Positions 24,262 to 37,659 of a DNA stretch of 64,000 nt are shown piece by piece (position 1 is the first letter of the stretch; every line of letters begins with the position of its first letter). The stretch lies in NCBI GenBank assembly GCA_964017145.1, contig OZ024852.1, positions 869,945-933,944 on the forward strand, in the 5' to 3' direction. The stretch is from Agrocybe praecox (taxonomy: Eukaryota; Basidiomycota; Agaricomycetes; Agaricales; Agrocybaceae). The translations under genes and the position numbers were made by a program. The notes below the pieces were generated by a model. That model had not been told where the DNA came from. It searched no databases and saw only the letters and a program-made list of their open reading frames with translations.

Positions 24262-24440
24262 TCCCTCAATAGTCTTAAAGACCTGACCGTTCCAGCATGT
24301 AAACAGGTGGTTTTTGTCATGCAATCCAGTCGGAGATGCTGTGCGCTAAAGTTTCCCGACGAACAAGTGTTCCTGGAGCCATTGGTCAATAATTCCCATT
24401 CCCATAGAGATGATACATCGGATTGTTGTTCCTTATCCAT
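24262..24440. other. segment shared with 47715-47912
   Basis: About 180 bp present in inverted orientation in both arms, ending at the RXT3 fragment. The 36 bp next to the junction match (about 32 of 36) an internal piece of the leucine-rich region of the F-box gene at 55079-55115. The remainder is unassigned. Confidence 0.5.
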
Positions 24441-24589
24441 CGTCCATCGATAGATAGCAAGTTGAACGCCAAAGGCTTCCTAGGCGGTGAATAACAAATA
24501 CTCGGGCGTTGTAGCTTAGTATTTCTGCTCTTGCGCACCCCCTTGCGCTCTTCCATTATCCTTTCCTAGGCACGCCTTCTCCATGCCTA

Positions 24590-25190
24590 TATCGAAGCAA
24601 GACTATGGCTTTTATTTTTTCGCCTTACAAGTTCCACCTGCGGCGCACGCTATTTGCTCCATTTGCGCAATCAATCTTGCATCCTTTCTTATACACGCCT
24701 TCTCTGTGCCTATATCAAGGCAAGACTGTCATGCCCGGGGAAAAAATAACATTGGCGCTAGAGGAACAGGGTGCTTGAGCAGTGCACACTTAACGTATGT
24801 TGAGATCAACATACTTGAGTCTTCCGAACATAAACCCAAAAAGTGATGTCTAGCCCGCACCAGGCAGAGCCCGTCCGCTGTCGGTAGGAAGGCCTTTGGA
24901 GGTTCGTGCCTTCGCTGAACCTTTTGTCTTCTCTGATCATCGATGAGAACTATCGAGCAAGGCTATCTAACCCGGTGGGGAAAGGACAACTTCGGCGCCA
25001 GAGGAACGGGGTGCTCAAGCAGCGCACGCTCAACATATGTTGAGATCGACGTACTCAAGGCTTCCGAACGTAACCCAAATATTGTCTATCCCGCACCGGG
25101 CAACGCTCGGCGCCGATAGGAAGGCCTTTCAAGATGATGTAGCGGGAGGCGCTCGTTCAAGCCTTTTAATTAGCGGCTATACGAATTCCA
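24590..25190 (+). repeat. dimeric dispersed repeat, left copy 2
   Basis: Same two-unit repeat as at 18030-18590, including CTCAACATATGTTGAG at 25029-25044 and the leading TTACAAGTTCCACCTGCGGC stretch. It is the mirror partner of 46735-47330 in the inverted duplication. Confidence 0.65.
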
Positions 25191-25239
25191 TTAAGCTCAG
25201 GCACTATACATTCACAACGAGGGGATTACTTACCAAGAA

Positions 25240-26030
25240 TGACACGCCAGAGGCTGGCCGAACGCGGCCAGGCATGAGCATTACCTCTTGGTAAGACTAC
25301 GAACAAAGAAAAGATTGATCAGGACAACGATCAAGTATCAAAGGTGATAAACATACCAGCAACGCCATTGCCAATCTATGATCATAGAAAGCACAGTTGG
25401 ACAAAATTGATGAGCGAAGGAGTCGCGATACTGAGGTAGAGAGGTTGGCACGATGAACCGATAAAAGTGATGCGAGCAAACGTACTGGGATAGACAACGC
25501 TCGCTCCATTAGCGATGGAAGCAGCGATGGTATGCCATCGAAAGTGACGATGGTTACGTTTAAGCGAGCATGATGATCATGAGTTGTATCGACCCTTGGC
25601 GAGAGTTAGAAGATAAAGCCTTAAAGCTTCAAAGGCTTGAGGTAAGTCGCCTTGAAAGACAGGCGAGTAGGTGATGGCGGTTGTTGGAGAGAAAGAGGCG
25701 TAGGAGGGAATGGAAGGCTTAAATACACAGATGGCGATATGGCCTTGTTTGTTCTTTAACCATCATCGTCATTCCGAGAACTGGCGACCAGTTTGAAATA
25801 AAACATACGAACCGGCCGCCAAGGAGCCTGAAGTCCGTCAGGGAGGCTAACGAAAACGCTGTATACCCACAGAACTGGAGGAAGTGGCCTGAGTTGGTGC
25901 GAACGTACGATTGTCTGACGGGAGCTAGTTGTACATTTTACACCAAAGACGTGCTTGCAGAATGATTGCAGGATGGGAGGTACACGATGGAGCCTGAGGT
26001 GGGTGAACTTCTGGTTCATTTGTTTCTTAT
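25240..26030 (-). pseudogene. duplicated segment with a degenerate coding-like block, left copy
   Basis: Read on the minus strand this matches 45970-46690 on the plus strand. Both copies have a block ending in a shared GTATGTTTATCACC donor-like site (complement near 25350). In one frame it encodes hydrophobic sequence with GASVV, STFA and QPLYLS in both copies; this copy has a stop (TGA) near the end of that frame. A different frame (MERALSIPVRLLASLLSVH) is also open in both copies. No family is recognised and the true frame is uncertain. Confidence 0.35.
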
Positions 26031-26481
26031 TTTGCAATCTTCCATGCAGTCATGTAAGACGTTCTCCTCGTCGTGTACGAAATCATGCAAACTGATAAAA
26101 CATTGCAACCTACGAAAAGCCAAGGTGACTTGGCTATAAGTAAAAGAATCAATAAATGGCATACTTGCTTGATCGTAGCTTTCCTCGTTGTTGTTGGCGC
26201 ATGAATGGGCATTCAGGCAATTTCAAGAAGTATTGGGATCTGATAGAACCCCAGGTAAGGAGTCTGAGTTCAGAAAGACATAAGTAACTAGACTTACTTA
26301 TTGCGAGTAGATTCGGGCTAAGTATGGGCTCTCGGATACTGATTGTAAACATACATGGCTTTCTGTTGGATTAGGGTTAGGGTTATTCACATTCAGATTT
26401 ACTTTCAACTCCTTGCTCTTACTCTCCTTCCAAGGTTTTGCTACTGATCACTCGACCTCATTCTAGAATTTAGGATCATAT
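26030..26481 (+). other. conserved upstream module, copy D
   Basis: Contains the CKTFSSSCTKSCK-type block at about 26050-26130 with donor AAGGTGAC, the RQFQEV-type block and a CCCCAGGTAAG donor near 26252, and the SDTDCKHTW block after a GAGTAG acceptor near 26311. Same order as in the four paralogous upstream regions. Frames are partly broken here. Confidence 0.5.
26371..26385 (+). promoter_or_regulatory. telomere-like TTAGGG box upstream of F-box 26482
   Basis: TTAGGGTTAGGGTTA lies 111 bp before the ATG at 26482, the same spacing as in the paralogues. Confidence 0.55.
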
Positions 26482-28218
26482 ATGGAATCTGGGAACCAGA
26501 TCAAGCAGGAGTGAGTAAGATGCTCAAAAATGGAACATTGATCAGTCTAAAGGGGTGCAGGGATGTGGCAGTGACTGCCCAATCTCAGATTATGACCAAC
26601 GAAGACCTTCTTCGTCAGATATTCGACTACCTTTATATATGGCCGAAAGGTGTAGACCATCCAGGGCGCATCCCCGCTCCGGAAAGTAGACATCTCTTAT
26701 GGACAGCTCTTGCCTGTAAGGCGTTTTATGAACCTGCTATGGATGTGTTATGGCGATGTATGGACTCGTGGACGGCTTTTCTCCGCGTAATACCAACAAT
26801 CCTGTTAGAAAATAATGGTTCTACGAGTACATACGTGAGTTATCATGATGCCTCATCTTTCTTTCATCCATCTGACTTGGACGACAAAGACAACGACGGA
26901 AATGATGACAAAATCAAGCATGCAACGATTGCTATCCTATACCAAGCGCGTCAGGAATCTCACAATCAAGAAGTTTTCAGAGTCCGTTTCCGCCCACATC
27001 TATTTTTCCATGTCGCAATTCTGCCCTACGGACACCCTGTTTCCAGCTCTTGCAGCGTTCCACATCCCAGAGTTATCCGAGTTGTATCCTGATAACTTGA
27101 ATGCCTTATACTTGACAACATCTCCAAACTTATCTGTTCTCAAAGTAGGCGAGATAACGGTGGGAACAGAATTTATCGCGGCTTCCGTTCTCTCACGTCA
27201 TTTGCTTGCTACTCCATCATTACGGGTACTCTCTCTATCAGGAAAGCTCACTCAAGCCACGCTTGATCTCTTGGTTGGTGTAGCGAACCTGGAATCTATT
27301 CGCTTTGACGTCGTGGATACGACATTTACGGCCGGTTTCTTGAAGAAACTGTCGCAATGCAGAAGCTTGAATACTTTGACCATCAAAGTAGCAAATAACT
27401 CACGCATCGAATCGATACCAACATCGGCCGTAATGTTCGAGTCCGTCCGCAACATCGGTTTGGGCGGTTCAGCAAACAATATCTACAACTTTCTGCAATC
27501 CGTTCGTTTCGCACACCTCGTTAGCCTCCTGCTTGATTTCCACTCCGACAGTCTCGTTCCTGACATTCAAAGCTGTCTTTCAATGTGCTTTGAGCTCGGC
27601 ATATTGCCCGCTCTCTTTTTTTTCAGGGTACGACAAGTTCCCAATCCCGAGGTGGCACTGTTGGAACTCGATTCATCTGTCGTGCTACATTCGTGCAAGA
27701 ACCTATATCATCTAGACATCCCCGTCTTGTCGATGACGAAGCCTACAATTCGGAGTCGTTTCCGGGAGTGTGAACTGCTGGAAACTTTGCGGTTGGAGTG
27801 CCATCAACTCCCTGCAAACGATAGCGGGCTACTTCTTCACGACCTGCGCGAATTTGCCGAACACTTTAGGAACCTCAGAAAGCTTGCTGTATCGCTTGCG
27901 GATATCTTGGAGAGTGCGAACGACACACAGATGTTGGAAGCTTCCCTTGCGGATCCCTTGGTATGGATGGCTGGACATGATCTCGAAGAACTGGAAATAT
28001 TACCGATAAATACCAGGGCTACGCACCTGTCGGATAGTACGAGAAAACATACGTACAAGGAGGCAATAGTTGTCTCGCAATATATAGACAGCCTATTTCC
28101 TCGGTTGAAGACACTTGTTTTCCCTACGCCTACAAATTCGTGGTTCAAAGTGGTGAAGGCTTTGGTGAAGGCCTACCAGGATGTTCGGAATCGGGAACTG
28201 GTAAAAAGAAGCTTGTAA
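26482..28218 (+). CDS. F-box protein, TTAGGG-box subfamily, copy D
   Basis: Exons 26482-26510, 26561-26834 and 26890-28218 give 543 residues. Exon 1 is MESGNQIKQ plus a split codon, joined in phase 2 across a 50 nt intron. An unspliced reading from 26511 is also open but would lose the shared exon 1. F-box: NEDLLRQIFDYLYIW...LLWTALACKAFYEPAMDVLWRCMDSW. Exon 3 opens TTTEMMTKSSMQRLLSYTKRVRNL and ends VSQYIDSLFPRLKTLVFP. It is the last + strand family gene before RXT3 and the mirror partner of the gene at 43705-45438. Confidence 0.82.
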
Positions 28219-29561
28219 ACCTTGTGCTTTCTTTCCTAGTAAAATATCTGTATATTATATTGCGCCCACTATGTACGATCTGCAGCTTGTACAGCATATA
28301 TCAAGCATATATCAATCATTTACGTACCCAACGTAAGGCAGAGTTAGAACTCCTCATTTCAGACGCCTATACCCATCACGCACAGAGTATAGCCACAAAA
28401 TGAGCCATTGATACCGTTATGCTGTCAATTATGAGTTGAATATACATCTTTGACTGCATATATGCGGGTGATAAACTCACATTCATAGTCGTCAACATCG
28501 TCTGCAGGCGGGTATACGTCGACATTGACGGCGATGGATGTGCAGACAGATATAGGTAGATCATCATGGGATAGATGACTATGAGAAAAATGAAAGAAAA
28601 CAATGGATCACCGGACGCAGCAGCCTTGAGCGGGGCAAGAAAGGCGAGAAGAAGGAAGCTTCGTGACTCAATCCGAGTCCCTCCGTATGTATTTAATTGC
28701 ACTAAAGTAATTTTGGAAGACCACGCTATCGATGCGCTATTGTAGCCTATTGACGACTTTTGAATTAGTCCAGTGCCAGGTCAACAAGTACGTACGACAG
28801 ACTGTTCGTTCGTCGTGTGAGGTTTTGAAGGACGAGATGGATGGTCTGATTGATTCGAAGGAAGATTCAATGAGCCCCGGAGGCAATCTTTACGGGTTTT
28901 TGAGCCGTCCGTTCCTGGAGCGACGTTGTACGTATGATATGACATGGATTTGATCATGATGCCTGTCAAATTTGTCAGTAAAATAAAAATAAGTAGTAAA
29001 CTCAGTCAGCGCGTAGCGTGACTCATCCCCACGTTTTGATGCGGAATTTATTTTCTTCGTAGTCGCTACATATGTTGTTCAGCAAAGAGGAGGGTATAGT
29101 AAGGAATGATTAATGGAGGTTAGGAAAGAGAGGAAAGAAAAGGACCCCGGAAAGTACACCAAATGTCTGGTGCAAATTCGGGTAAAAACTGCCATTTTGA
29201 GAGGATGCCTGGTCTGTTTGGTGGGGACCTGGTCCAAAATCGGATAAGAGAGGACATCTGGGGCCCCGAGAAAAAGAGGAAATAATTTAGGATTTTAGGG
29301 AGGCCTAAGTAAGACAAAGTTTGGACGAAAATTGGGTTTTGTAGGACGTCTTTGGAGGAAGAATTGACCAAAATAAAAGTCGAGATTTGTCCGGGGTCTT
29401 GAGAGAGCCCGATTAGATCTGAGGAGAGATCTAGTGATCGACGATTATATTGAAAATAACAGGGACCCGAATTCGGGTTGTTCCCATCGAATTTCGACAG
29501 CACGACCCGACGACAGCACCAGTCTAATTTGTCCCACACCTTCTTTTCTCTCATCATCATC
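28219..29561. other. intergenic between F-box copy D and RXT3
   Basis: About 1.3 kb. The first 80 bp match the 3' flanks of other subfamily members. The rest appears single-copy in this window and should hold the RXT3 promoter. Frames of 73-174 codons on either strand (for example 29120-29644 minus) show no recognised features and are not called. Confidence 0.45.
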
Positions 29562-32500
29562 ATGAACGTCGCTGCCCTCCTGCAGGACTCTCCATCGGAG
29601 GACCGCAGGAGGCCTCGTGCAGAAAATACAACCCCTACCCCCAACTCGGCACCAGCACCACAACCATCGTCCTCACCCCAGGCTCAATGGCATCGCAGCA
29701 CGAGCGTTGCGAGTCCACCGTTGAGGGCTTTGTCGGGTACACCTGCAAATGCTGGAGCTGCAGGAGGAGGAGGAGGGGGAGGAACACAGTGGGCTCATCC
29801 ATCGTTCATCCGACCTGGCCCGGGGAGCACAGCTGGCGCGGGTGAGCAGCCAGTCGTGTCCTCGTCGGCCAACGGTGCTGGTGCTGGTGGGACAACAACG
29901 TCAACAAAAGAGTGGACATCGCCATCGTCATCACACGTTCCTCTCAACCTGTCGCGCCGCTCGCCACAGCCGTATGCTATGCTTGATGTGCGCGCGGGTG
30001 CGGGTATAGGAGAGCGTGAACGAGTGGTATCCTCCCGCACGCGCGCAGGGTCGTTCTCTGGTTCACAGCCTTTCATCCGACCGGTATCTTCCTCGGCGTC
30101 CTCGACATCTTCCCCCTCGACGCCGTTCCATGGCCCGGGGCCAGCTACTTCCCCCCGCCAATCACTCTCACACTTGCAATCATCACAATCACAACCATCA
30201 ACATCCCAATCGGTATCACAATCGGCTTCGTCGGCGTCCGCGCAGATTGGACCCCTTTCGTCGTTATCATCTTCATCATCTTCACAAGCTCAAAATGTCC
30301 AACAGCAAAGACCACTCTCTGCGCCTTTGAATAATAACAACAACAACAGCCGTCATGCGCACCAACAACAACATATTCAACTCCTCAATGACCCAGCAGC
30401 AGCAGCAGCAGCTCCACCACGCAACGCACGCTCGCAATCTACGACTTCGGTACCCATGACTGGCTCAACCCTCGTCAACGTTGGTGTTGGTGTCGGCGGT
30501 GTCGGCCCGGCAACGGTATCGGCGACGGTATCGCCGTATGGCCCTGGTGTCGTGGGAACTCAGGGCAGTGGTCGGGAAAGAGAGAGAGAAAGGGATCATA
30601 GGAGACACCTCTCGTCGTCTTCTGGTGGTACGGCCGCTCTTGTTGGTCCTGGTACGGGCGGGCTGATATCTGGTATGTTTTTCTTTCTTTTTGTTGCTCC
30701 TTTCTTTCTTTCATTCTGTCCATTTCTCTTCCTTCTTTTCTTTCTTTTTTCGTGCGCTCGTCCATTCATTCATAAACCATAACCCATTTCCTGTATACCA
30801 TATAAAACCAAACCCAAATTTGATCCGATCGTATACTCCGCCCATCAAAAACATGATCATAAATCATCAATAAATCATTCCTTTTCTTTCTTTACTTTAT
30901 CATTCATCCATTCATCTATCTGTCTACTACTTTCTGTTTCTTTCTTCCACTTTCACCTTATCTCACCTCGTTTCTTTCTCAAAAAATACTCTACTCTCTT
31001 TATTGACGCTCACGCTTACGTTTTACCTTTTTTTCCGCACATGTCAACAGACAACAACGAAAAAAAGTCTTTGCCTTCACAACCACCGCAACCGTCGTCG
31101 TCATCTTCTTCATCTCTACCAGCAACGGCAACAACGTCAGGTCCTCCACCATCATCAACAACATCAACCACATCCTCCGGCCCACCACCTCCCTCCGCAA
31201 TCGTCCATTCTCCACCTAGTCAATCACCCCTTCAGCTTCATCCTTCGACTTCGAGTCGGAATCCCAATCCCAATCCCAACACAGGCGCTTCTTCCACTCC
31301 TGGTGGTGGGCCATTGCCAGTGTCGATGTCCAGACGCTCGAGCGGGGCTGGTGCGGCCAGGGATGTGGATGCTGTTATGGATGGGCGATGGGAAAGACAG
31401 ATGGAGAGGGAAAAGGACAGAGAACGTAGATTGCATGCAAATGGTGGTATGGTTAATGGGATGACCATAGGCCAGCGAGACCGGGAAAGGGAAAAGGAGA
31501 TAATGTTGCGAGACCGGGATTTACGAGAGCGTAATGAGATTTGGGAGCGGCGAGATCGAGACCGAGATATGAGAGGGGCTGGTGGGCCACCACCACCACC
31601 TTTGTCTTCGTCGTCTTCTCAGCAGGGCCAGGGACTGGTTCCGTCTGCATCTACATCTGGTGGAGGGTACCTTGCCCCACCTTTGTCTGCTTCTTCCAGT
31701 GCGAGTGCGAGAGAAAGGGAGATGCGCGAGCGAGAATACAGAGAGCGAGACTCGTCCAGAGACAGGGGTGATATGCGAGACATTGTCATCAGAGACAGGG
31801 AACGCGAACGCGAAAGGGACATTCTCATGAGGGAAGGTCGAGATCCTAGGGACATTCGAGACAGGGAACGAGACAGGGACAGGGATATAGACCATCCTCT
31901 ACGCACTATGGGCGTGGGTATGAACATGAACATCCCGCCTCCTGCGCGCCAACAACAGCCACCACTTGCGCCTCCGCTGCCTCCGTCTTCGTCGTCTTCT
32001 CAACAGATACCTCGCGATAGGGAGTCGTTGCGAGATAGAGAAAGGGATAGGGACAGAGAATTCCGAGATCGGGATAGGGAACGAGGCATGTCCATGTCTT
32101 CGTCCACTTCTGGAGGAGGAGGGATAATCGGTCCAGGAATCATCCCATCGTCGTCATCTATACCTTCCTCTGCGTCCTCTTCGTTGCCTTTGTCTAGTAC
32201 CGCGGCGGGTATGGGTGCAGAGCGTGGCGAGCGCGAGCGGCCTATGCCATCCATGATGGCCGGCCCCATGCCCATGTCTCGCGCGGGTACGCCCCCGGAT
32301 GGTATGAAGCATGCGCACGAGAGAGAAGGGGGAAGGGACCGAATGAACCGAGAACGTGAGTGGATGGAGCGACACCAGCAGAGCCAGCATAGACCATCTT
32401 CTTCGGGGTCCTATCCTCATCCTCATCCTTCTTCTTTGCCACCACCGGGTCCACGAGACAGAGAGCGAGAACGAGATAACAGGGACAGGGACATGCGCGA

Positions 32501-35500
32501 TAACGCTAGCACTACTGGCAGACGCGATGGGGGGATCCCATCAGACACAACACGTGATGCTCGCGATATCCGTGACCAGCAACAGCATCATCATCATCAG
32601 CAGTCCTCGTCGTCCAACACCATCATCGGTTTGGCCAACCCCCAGCCGTTCATGCATCCTTCAGGACATGTTCATCCACACGCCCATTCGCACTCACACC
32701 AGCACCCGTCTCATTCCCATATCCATCCATCTTCTCAGCAGCACGGTTCTGGATATCCAGGACCACCAGGACCACCTGCACCTCCTTCTTCGTCTGGTCC
32801 TCCTCATGCTCATACGCATCACTCACATCAGCAGCACGGCGCACATAGTCGGCAGCCTTCTGTGCCACCTTCAGCCTCTGCTCCAGGAAGTGTAGGCGTC
32901 AGCGTCAGCGGCTCGGGTCCCGCGTCATCTCCTCCCGGAACACAGCCCACTGGACCTTCATCCTCGTCTATTTCTCCTCCATCAGTCACTATCAGTGCAG
33001 GAAACTCAGGCGGCGGCAGCAGCGGTCCTTCAGGATCCGGTGCCAACCCTAGCAACAACATCAACAACAACGTTCCGCCCCAGCGGCAATTCCAACATCA
33101 ATTCCACACCCAGTTCGTTCCCGGCCTCACTCAACAACAAGCAGCGAGCAGTAGTCAGGGAGCCTCGGGTGCCAATTCGCGTCGCGGTTCACCTGTGCCT
33201 TCTACCCTCGTACTTGGTCCGATGGTGAATAGCGGACCAAGTGGCGATGGAAAGAAAAAGGGAGTCGTTGGACTTGGTGGTAGTGGAAGTGGGAGGAACA
33301 GTGTCGTGCCCAAGGACGAAAGAGAGCGCGAGATAGGTGGAGGAGACAGAGAGAGGGAGATAGTCCTGGCTCGAGAGCGCGAGAGGGAAAGAGAGAGGGA
33401 TATGGGAAGAGAGAGGGACGTCAGAGATGTTCGTGACAGGGAGAGGGAGAGAGAACGGGATGGTAGGGACAGACCTCGCGAACGGAAAGAGGGACGAGAG
33501 ATGTACGCTGCTGCTCTTCTTAAATCTGGTGACCGTGAACGTGAACGTGAACTGAGAGATACTCATCGTAACAGGGAACGAAGTGATGCCAGACGCATGC
33601 CAATTGACGATGGTGGTGCGTATGAGCAGGGTTATGGGCGTATGCACCCCCAACAGCAGCAGCAAGGCTATCAGCAGATCCAAATTAGCCATGGGCATAT
33701 GCACCCAGACGCTATGATCGTCGATGACCACGTACCGCTGCAGCATCCTGGCCATCATCCTTCTTCGCATGGTCCTCCGTCATCTTATGGTCCTCCTGGT
33801 CCTTACTCCGAATATGGCGGTCCTCATGGACATGGCATCGGTATGGGTCATCTGCGAGACAGAGAGCGTGATCTTAGAGATAGGGATCTCAGAGAGCCGA
33901 GAGATCCCAGGGAAAGAGAGAGGGAAAGGGACAGAGGAGGCGAGAGGGACAGAGAACGTGATAGAGAGAGGGAGCGAGAAAGAGAGCGTGCTCGGGACTC
34001 CTTCAGAAACAAGGACGGCGACGTGGAGATGTTCGACGCTCATGATGTTCCTATGCTTGCGCCTCCGGGGCCGAACGATGCTTGGTATGACCAAAGACAG
34101 GCTCCAGTAGAGTACGGACGGAGAGAGAGGGAAAGAGATGTGGTTCGTGAGCGAGATAGGGATAGGGATATCGGTCGAGATAGGGAAAGAGACCGGGAAA
34201 GGGAAAGAGAGAGAGAAAGGGATTATGCAGATGGACGACGAACTCCATACGTTGTTCATCCTCACCAACAGGTATGTTTCTTTTTAACATCTCAGGTGCT
34301 TTCGGAGCGCTTATCTCTCATGATAGCAGCAAATGCAGCAAGGATTACATCACCCACAGCAACATCCTCATCAGGTTCCACACGCGCTGCATCCGCCTCA
34401 AATTTTACAGCTTCAGGAAGTTAATGCACCAGGATTTGAGGGTGATGGAGATCAAATGCTTTATCCCAAAAACGAAAGGGGTCACAGTGCCTTACCCCCA
34501 CAGCCACCGCCCGGTTTTGGTGGTCCAGAAAACGTTGATGGGTATTACCACCCGCACCAGCAACCCCTCCCACATGCTGACGGGTACACGACCCCTTCTC
34601 AAGCATATCAACACCAGCAACATATGCTTCGTGAACATCAGCTGCAGCAGCAGCAGCAGCACAACAACATGTTGTTGGACGATGAATATGACTGGGAAGA
34701 CGAGTGGCTTGCTGAACGCGCTCGCGTCAGAGTTGACCTTGGGACTTGGGTCTACCCTCGTTTACCATTCCCTTATTTCTTCGAGTTGGGTGCTGGACTA
34801 GTGGGCGCGAAGGATAGGGAGGAAGAGAGAGAAAAGATCAAGAAAAAGGAAGAGGAGGAGCGATTGGAGAAGGAGCGCATAGAAAAGGAGAGATTGGAGA
34901 AAGAGAGGCTGGAGAAGGAAAGGGTGGAGAAGGAGGAAAAAGAAAGGCTGCAGAAAGAAAAGGAGAGATTAGAAAGAGAAAAGGCTGCTCGAGAAGCTAG
35001 GGATGCATCCAAGATGGAGGAAGGAGAGATAGACGAGGAAGAGGATCTGAAAAAGGAGGAACAGAAGGAGGAAGGTGAAGCAGAGGCGGATGCTAGCAAG
35101 AAAGAACCAGTCAGGAAAGACTCGGACGGCGAGAAATCTAGAGTGGAACCCACAATCCAAACTGATTCCACGAGCATTGCCATTGGTAGTAACAACGTCC
35201 TCGACACGCCCTTGGACACGCAACCTCCGCTTGACCTTGAGACGCGCACCACTATTCTCATTCCTTGTGGTTATATTCCCACTGAAAAACCCCTCCGACC
35301 GCGACTCTGGGGTGGTGGAGGGTTTGATCCCAGGCCACGCCCGCCTCCAGTTCGGTCTCGCCGGAAAGGCAATGGAAGTGCAAATGGGAGCAAGCGTCAA
35401 CGCCCTCCCCTCAGCTCCCGGCACAGTAACCTCTCTGCTCAAAAGGAAAAGGCAAGCGGCACCAGCGGTCTTGCAATCTCGAGCAGCGGTAGCGGAAACG

Positions 35501-37659
35501 GTACAAGCGCCGAGGGTATTAAAACTCGACCCGCGCAACCGCATACACGCTCTCGTCGACCAAGGAGAGTGTACACCGACGACTCTGATATTTTCCTCTG
35601 TGCAGTTCATTCTGGTTGGCTGACTTGGAGCGGGGCGAAGAAGGCACGTGCACGTGGGCGAGACCTCCGTATCGAGCTCAGGGTCTTGAGATGCGCTGGT
35701 GCGGGAACGGGCAGCGTCTTTGCCTGGGGCATAGGGAAGACTGCGGCTCCAGGTGCTGTGGGCGCAGGTAAAAACGCCACGAACCCTTCCGGCACAGGTA
35801 ACAACGCCGGTGCTGGCGATCCACCTATCGTTAAAGAGGAGATGGTCGGCCGCTTTGTGGGTGGTTATGGCGAGAGGTGCTTCAACCCTCTTGGGAGGAC
35901 TGGACGCGTCGCTGGCGAAGATGGCGTTGATGACTTGGAGAACATGCCGGAATTAGGGATGGAGATTGAGGATCCGGATATGATGATGGCAATGTACGAC
36001 ATGTACGACGACCCTGAGGATGATGGACGCAGTCTGGTCAGCGCTGCTTGGGGAACAGGCCACGATGGAAGTGCTATTGAGATTGTTGGAGTTGAATTTG
36101 TGGAGGTGCGATTTGCTTTGAGCTTTATATGCGTATTTATGTGTGACAGTGACTGACATATCCGATCTCTTCCTTTTATTTAATTTTAATTTTTACAGAG
36201 AGGTTCGGCACACAGCGCATGTGGTCTTGGACGACGGAATCGCTCTCAGCGCCTACTCGAGTTCCAAGAGCGCCGATCAGCCGTGCTCGGCCAAAAAGCC
36301 TTTGTCGCCATCGCTCATGCTGAAGCTCCTCGGCTCGATAATCTTAGCACAAGGAAAAGGAGGCGCGGGTGGGATGGCTGGCCAGTTGTTCCTAGACGCT
36401 TACCCAATGCCACTGCTTTGGATGTGATACAGGAGGTTGACGAAGAGGAGGAGGAGGAGGATGAGGAAGTGATGCGCCCCAAGTCGCAGCTCAGATCGCC
36501 AGAGGAGGAAAGACAGATGGACGTGCGTACGATGGTGTTTGGCATGGGCGCTTCTGGTGATATGCGTGTTGGGTACGTTTTCTAATTTACTTTTTGGTTT
36601 TTGAATCATATATCTAATGCTCCCTTTAGCTACAAATATGTTCCATCTCTACTCAAGGAGATCCTCTTCCCCGCACCTCGATCATCTCAAGTGGAGAAAC
36701 CTCCACCGAGGAAACGCAGACGGATACAAGAGACAGAAGATGTGGAAATGGCTGACACTACTGCTTCGAGCTCAACTCCCCTCTCCAGTACTGTGTCACC
36801 CAACGATCCTCTTCGACCAGTTATCCTCGAAACCAGTAAAGAAAGCTATCTGCTGTCACCGAGTGTTCGCGTTCTTCCTGAACCTACAGCGTCTGTCGAT
36901 AACCAGGCCAAGCCAAAACGAGTGTATGATATAGCTCTGATTCTGGAAGCCGAAACAGAAGTTGTAGTCGAGGCCGAGGCCGAGGATGAACAAGAACAGG
37001 AACAGGATGAAAAGGAAGCCGTCCCTAATGCAGAAACCACCGAGCCAGAAACTAAACCAGTTGAAGATGCAGAAAAGGTCGTCGATGTTGATATGAGTAA
37101 CGTGCCACCCTCATCTACCGAACCTAATGAAGAGTCTGCAGTTACATCAACTACCGCCGCACCACAAGACCCTTCCTCCTCTATTCAACCAGCCCAACCA
37201 CCGCCTAGTACCCCTCCAGCCACCACCACCACCCCTGCCACCGAGCAAAATCCCAACCTTGGTTCCTCACCTCTGCCACCCCCTTCTCGTGCTTCACCAA
37301 CACACTCCCCAGTTCACTCTCCCATTCTTGATTCAGGCGCAGAACTACCCCCATCCTCTCCCCTACCCGACCGTCCCAAAGCAATTCCGACCAACCCCGA
37401 CCTCGAAACTGGTGCCGAAACCGAGACCGAGACCGACCTGGGATCGTCTAAACCCGCTCCGTTTACCGTGCAAGTCCTTCAACGTAACCTAAGCGAGGAC
37501 ATGTTCAGATTTACAGAAGACGGTGTGGTTGTGCTTGAATCCGTGTCATCGACTTCATCTCCCCCCGAAGAAAATGCGGCTGCCGTACCGGTGGAAGCAG
37601 AGTGGGTGATTCAAGTGAAAGATTGGAAGTGGTCGCCCAGAGGGGCAATCATTGTTTGA
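29562..37659 (+). CDS. RXT3: RXT3 homologue, Rpd3L histone deacetylase complex subunit, with giant N-terminus
   Basis: Exons 29562-30672, 31051-34271, 34327-36105, 36199-36572 and 36630-37659 give about 2504 residues, with all joins in frame (an acceptor at 34329 would drop one Gln). The conserved Rxt3 core is in exon 3 from about residue 1750: ILIPCGYIPTEKPLRPRLW, YTDDSDIFLCAVHSGWL, RIELRVLRCAG and FVGGYGERCFNPLG. It continues in exons 4-5 (QERRSAVLGQKAF, MRVGYKYVPSLLKEILFP). Yeast Rxt3 is only about 300 residues. Here the first 1400 residues are low complexity: Ser/Pro/Gly-rich tracts, poly-Gln and His runs, and many RE/RD repeats. A KEEERLEKE-type coiled coil lies at about 1610-1670. In yeast the protein belongs to the Rpd3L co-repressor complex in the nucleus. 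The first intron (378 nt, pyrimidine-rich) is unusually long for this window. The 3' end was duplicated twice nearby. Confidence 0.85.

Noticed and set aside
28376..28953. Minus-strand 108-codon frame (28376-28702) and plus-strand 73-codon frame (28732-28953) upstream of RXT3
   Set aside because: No recognisable domain, no repeat partner in the window, no convincing start context.
31224..34290. Several long antisense open frames opposite RXT3 exon 2 (for example 33189-33770 minus)
   Set aside because: They arise from the low-complexity RE/RD and Ser/Pro codon repeats of RXT3 read in other frames; composition is an exact shadow and no splice or domain evidence supports them.
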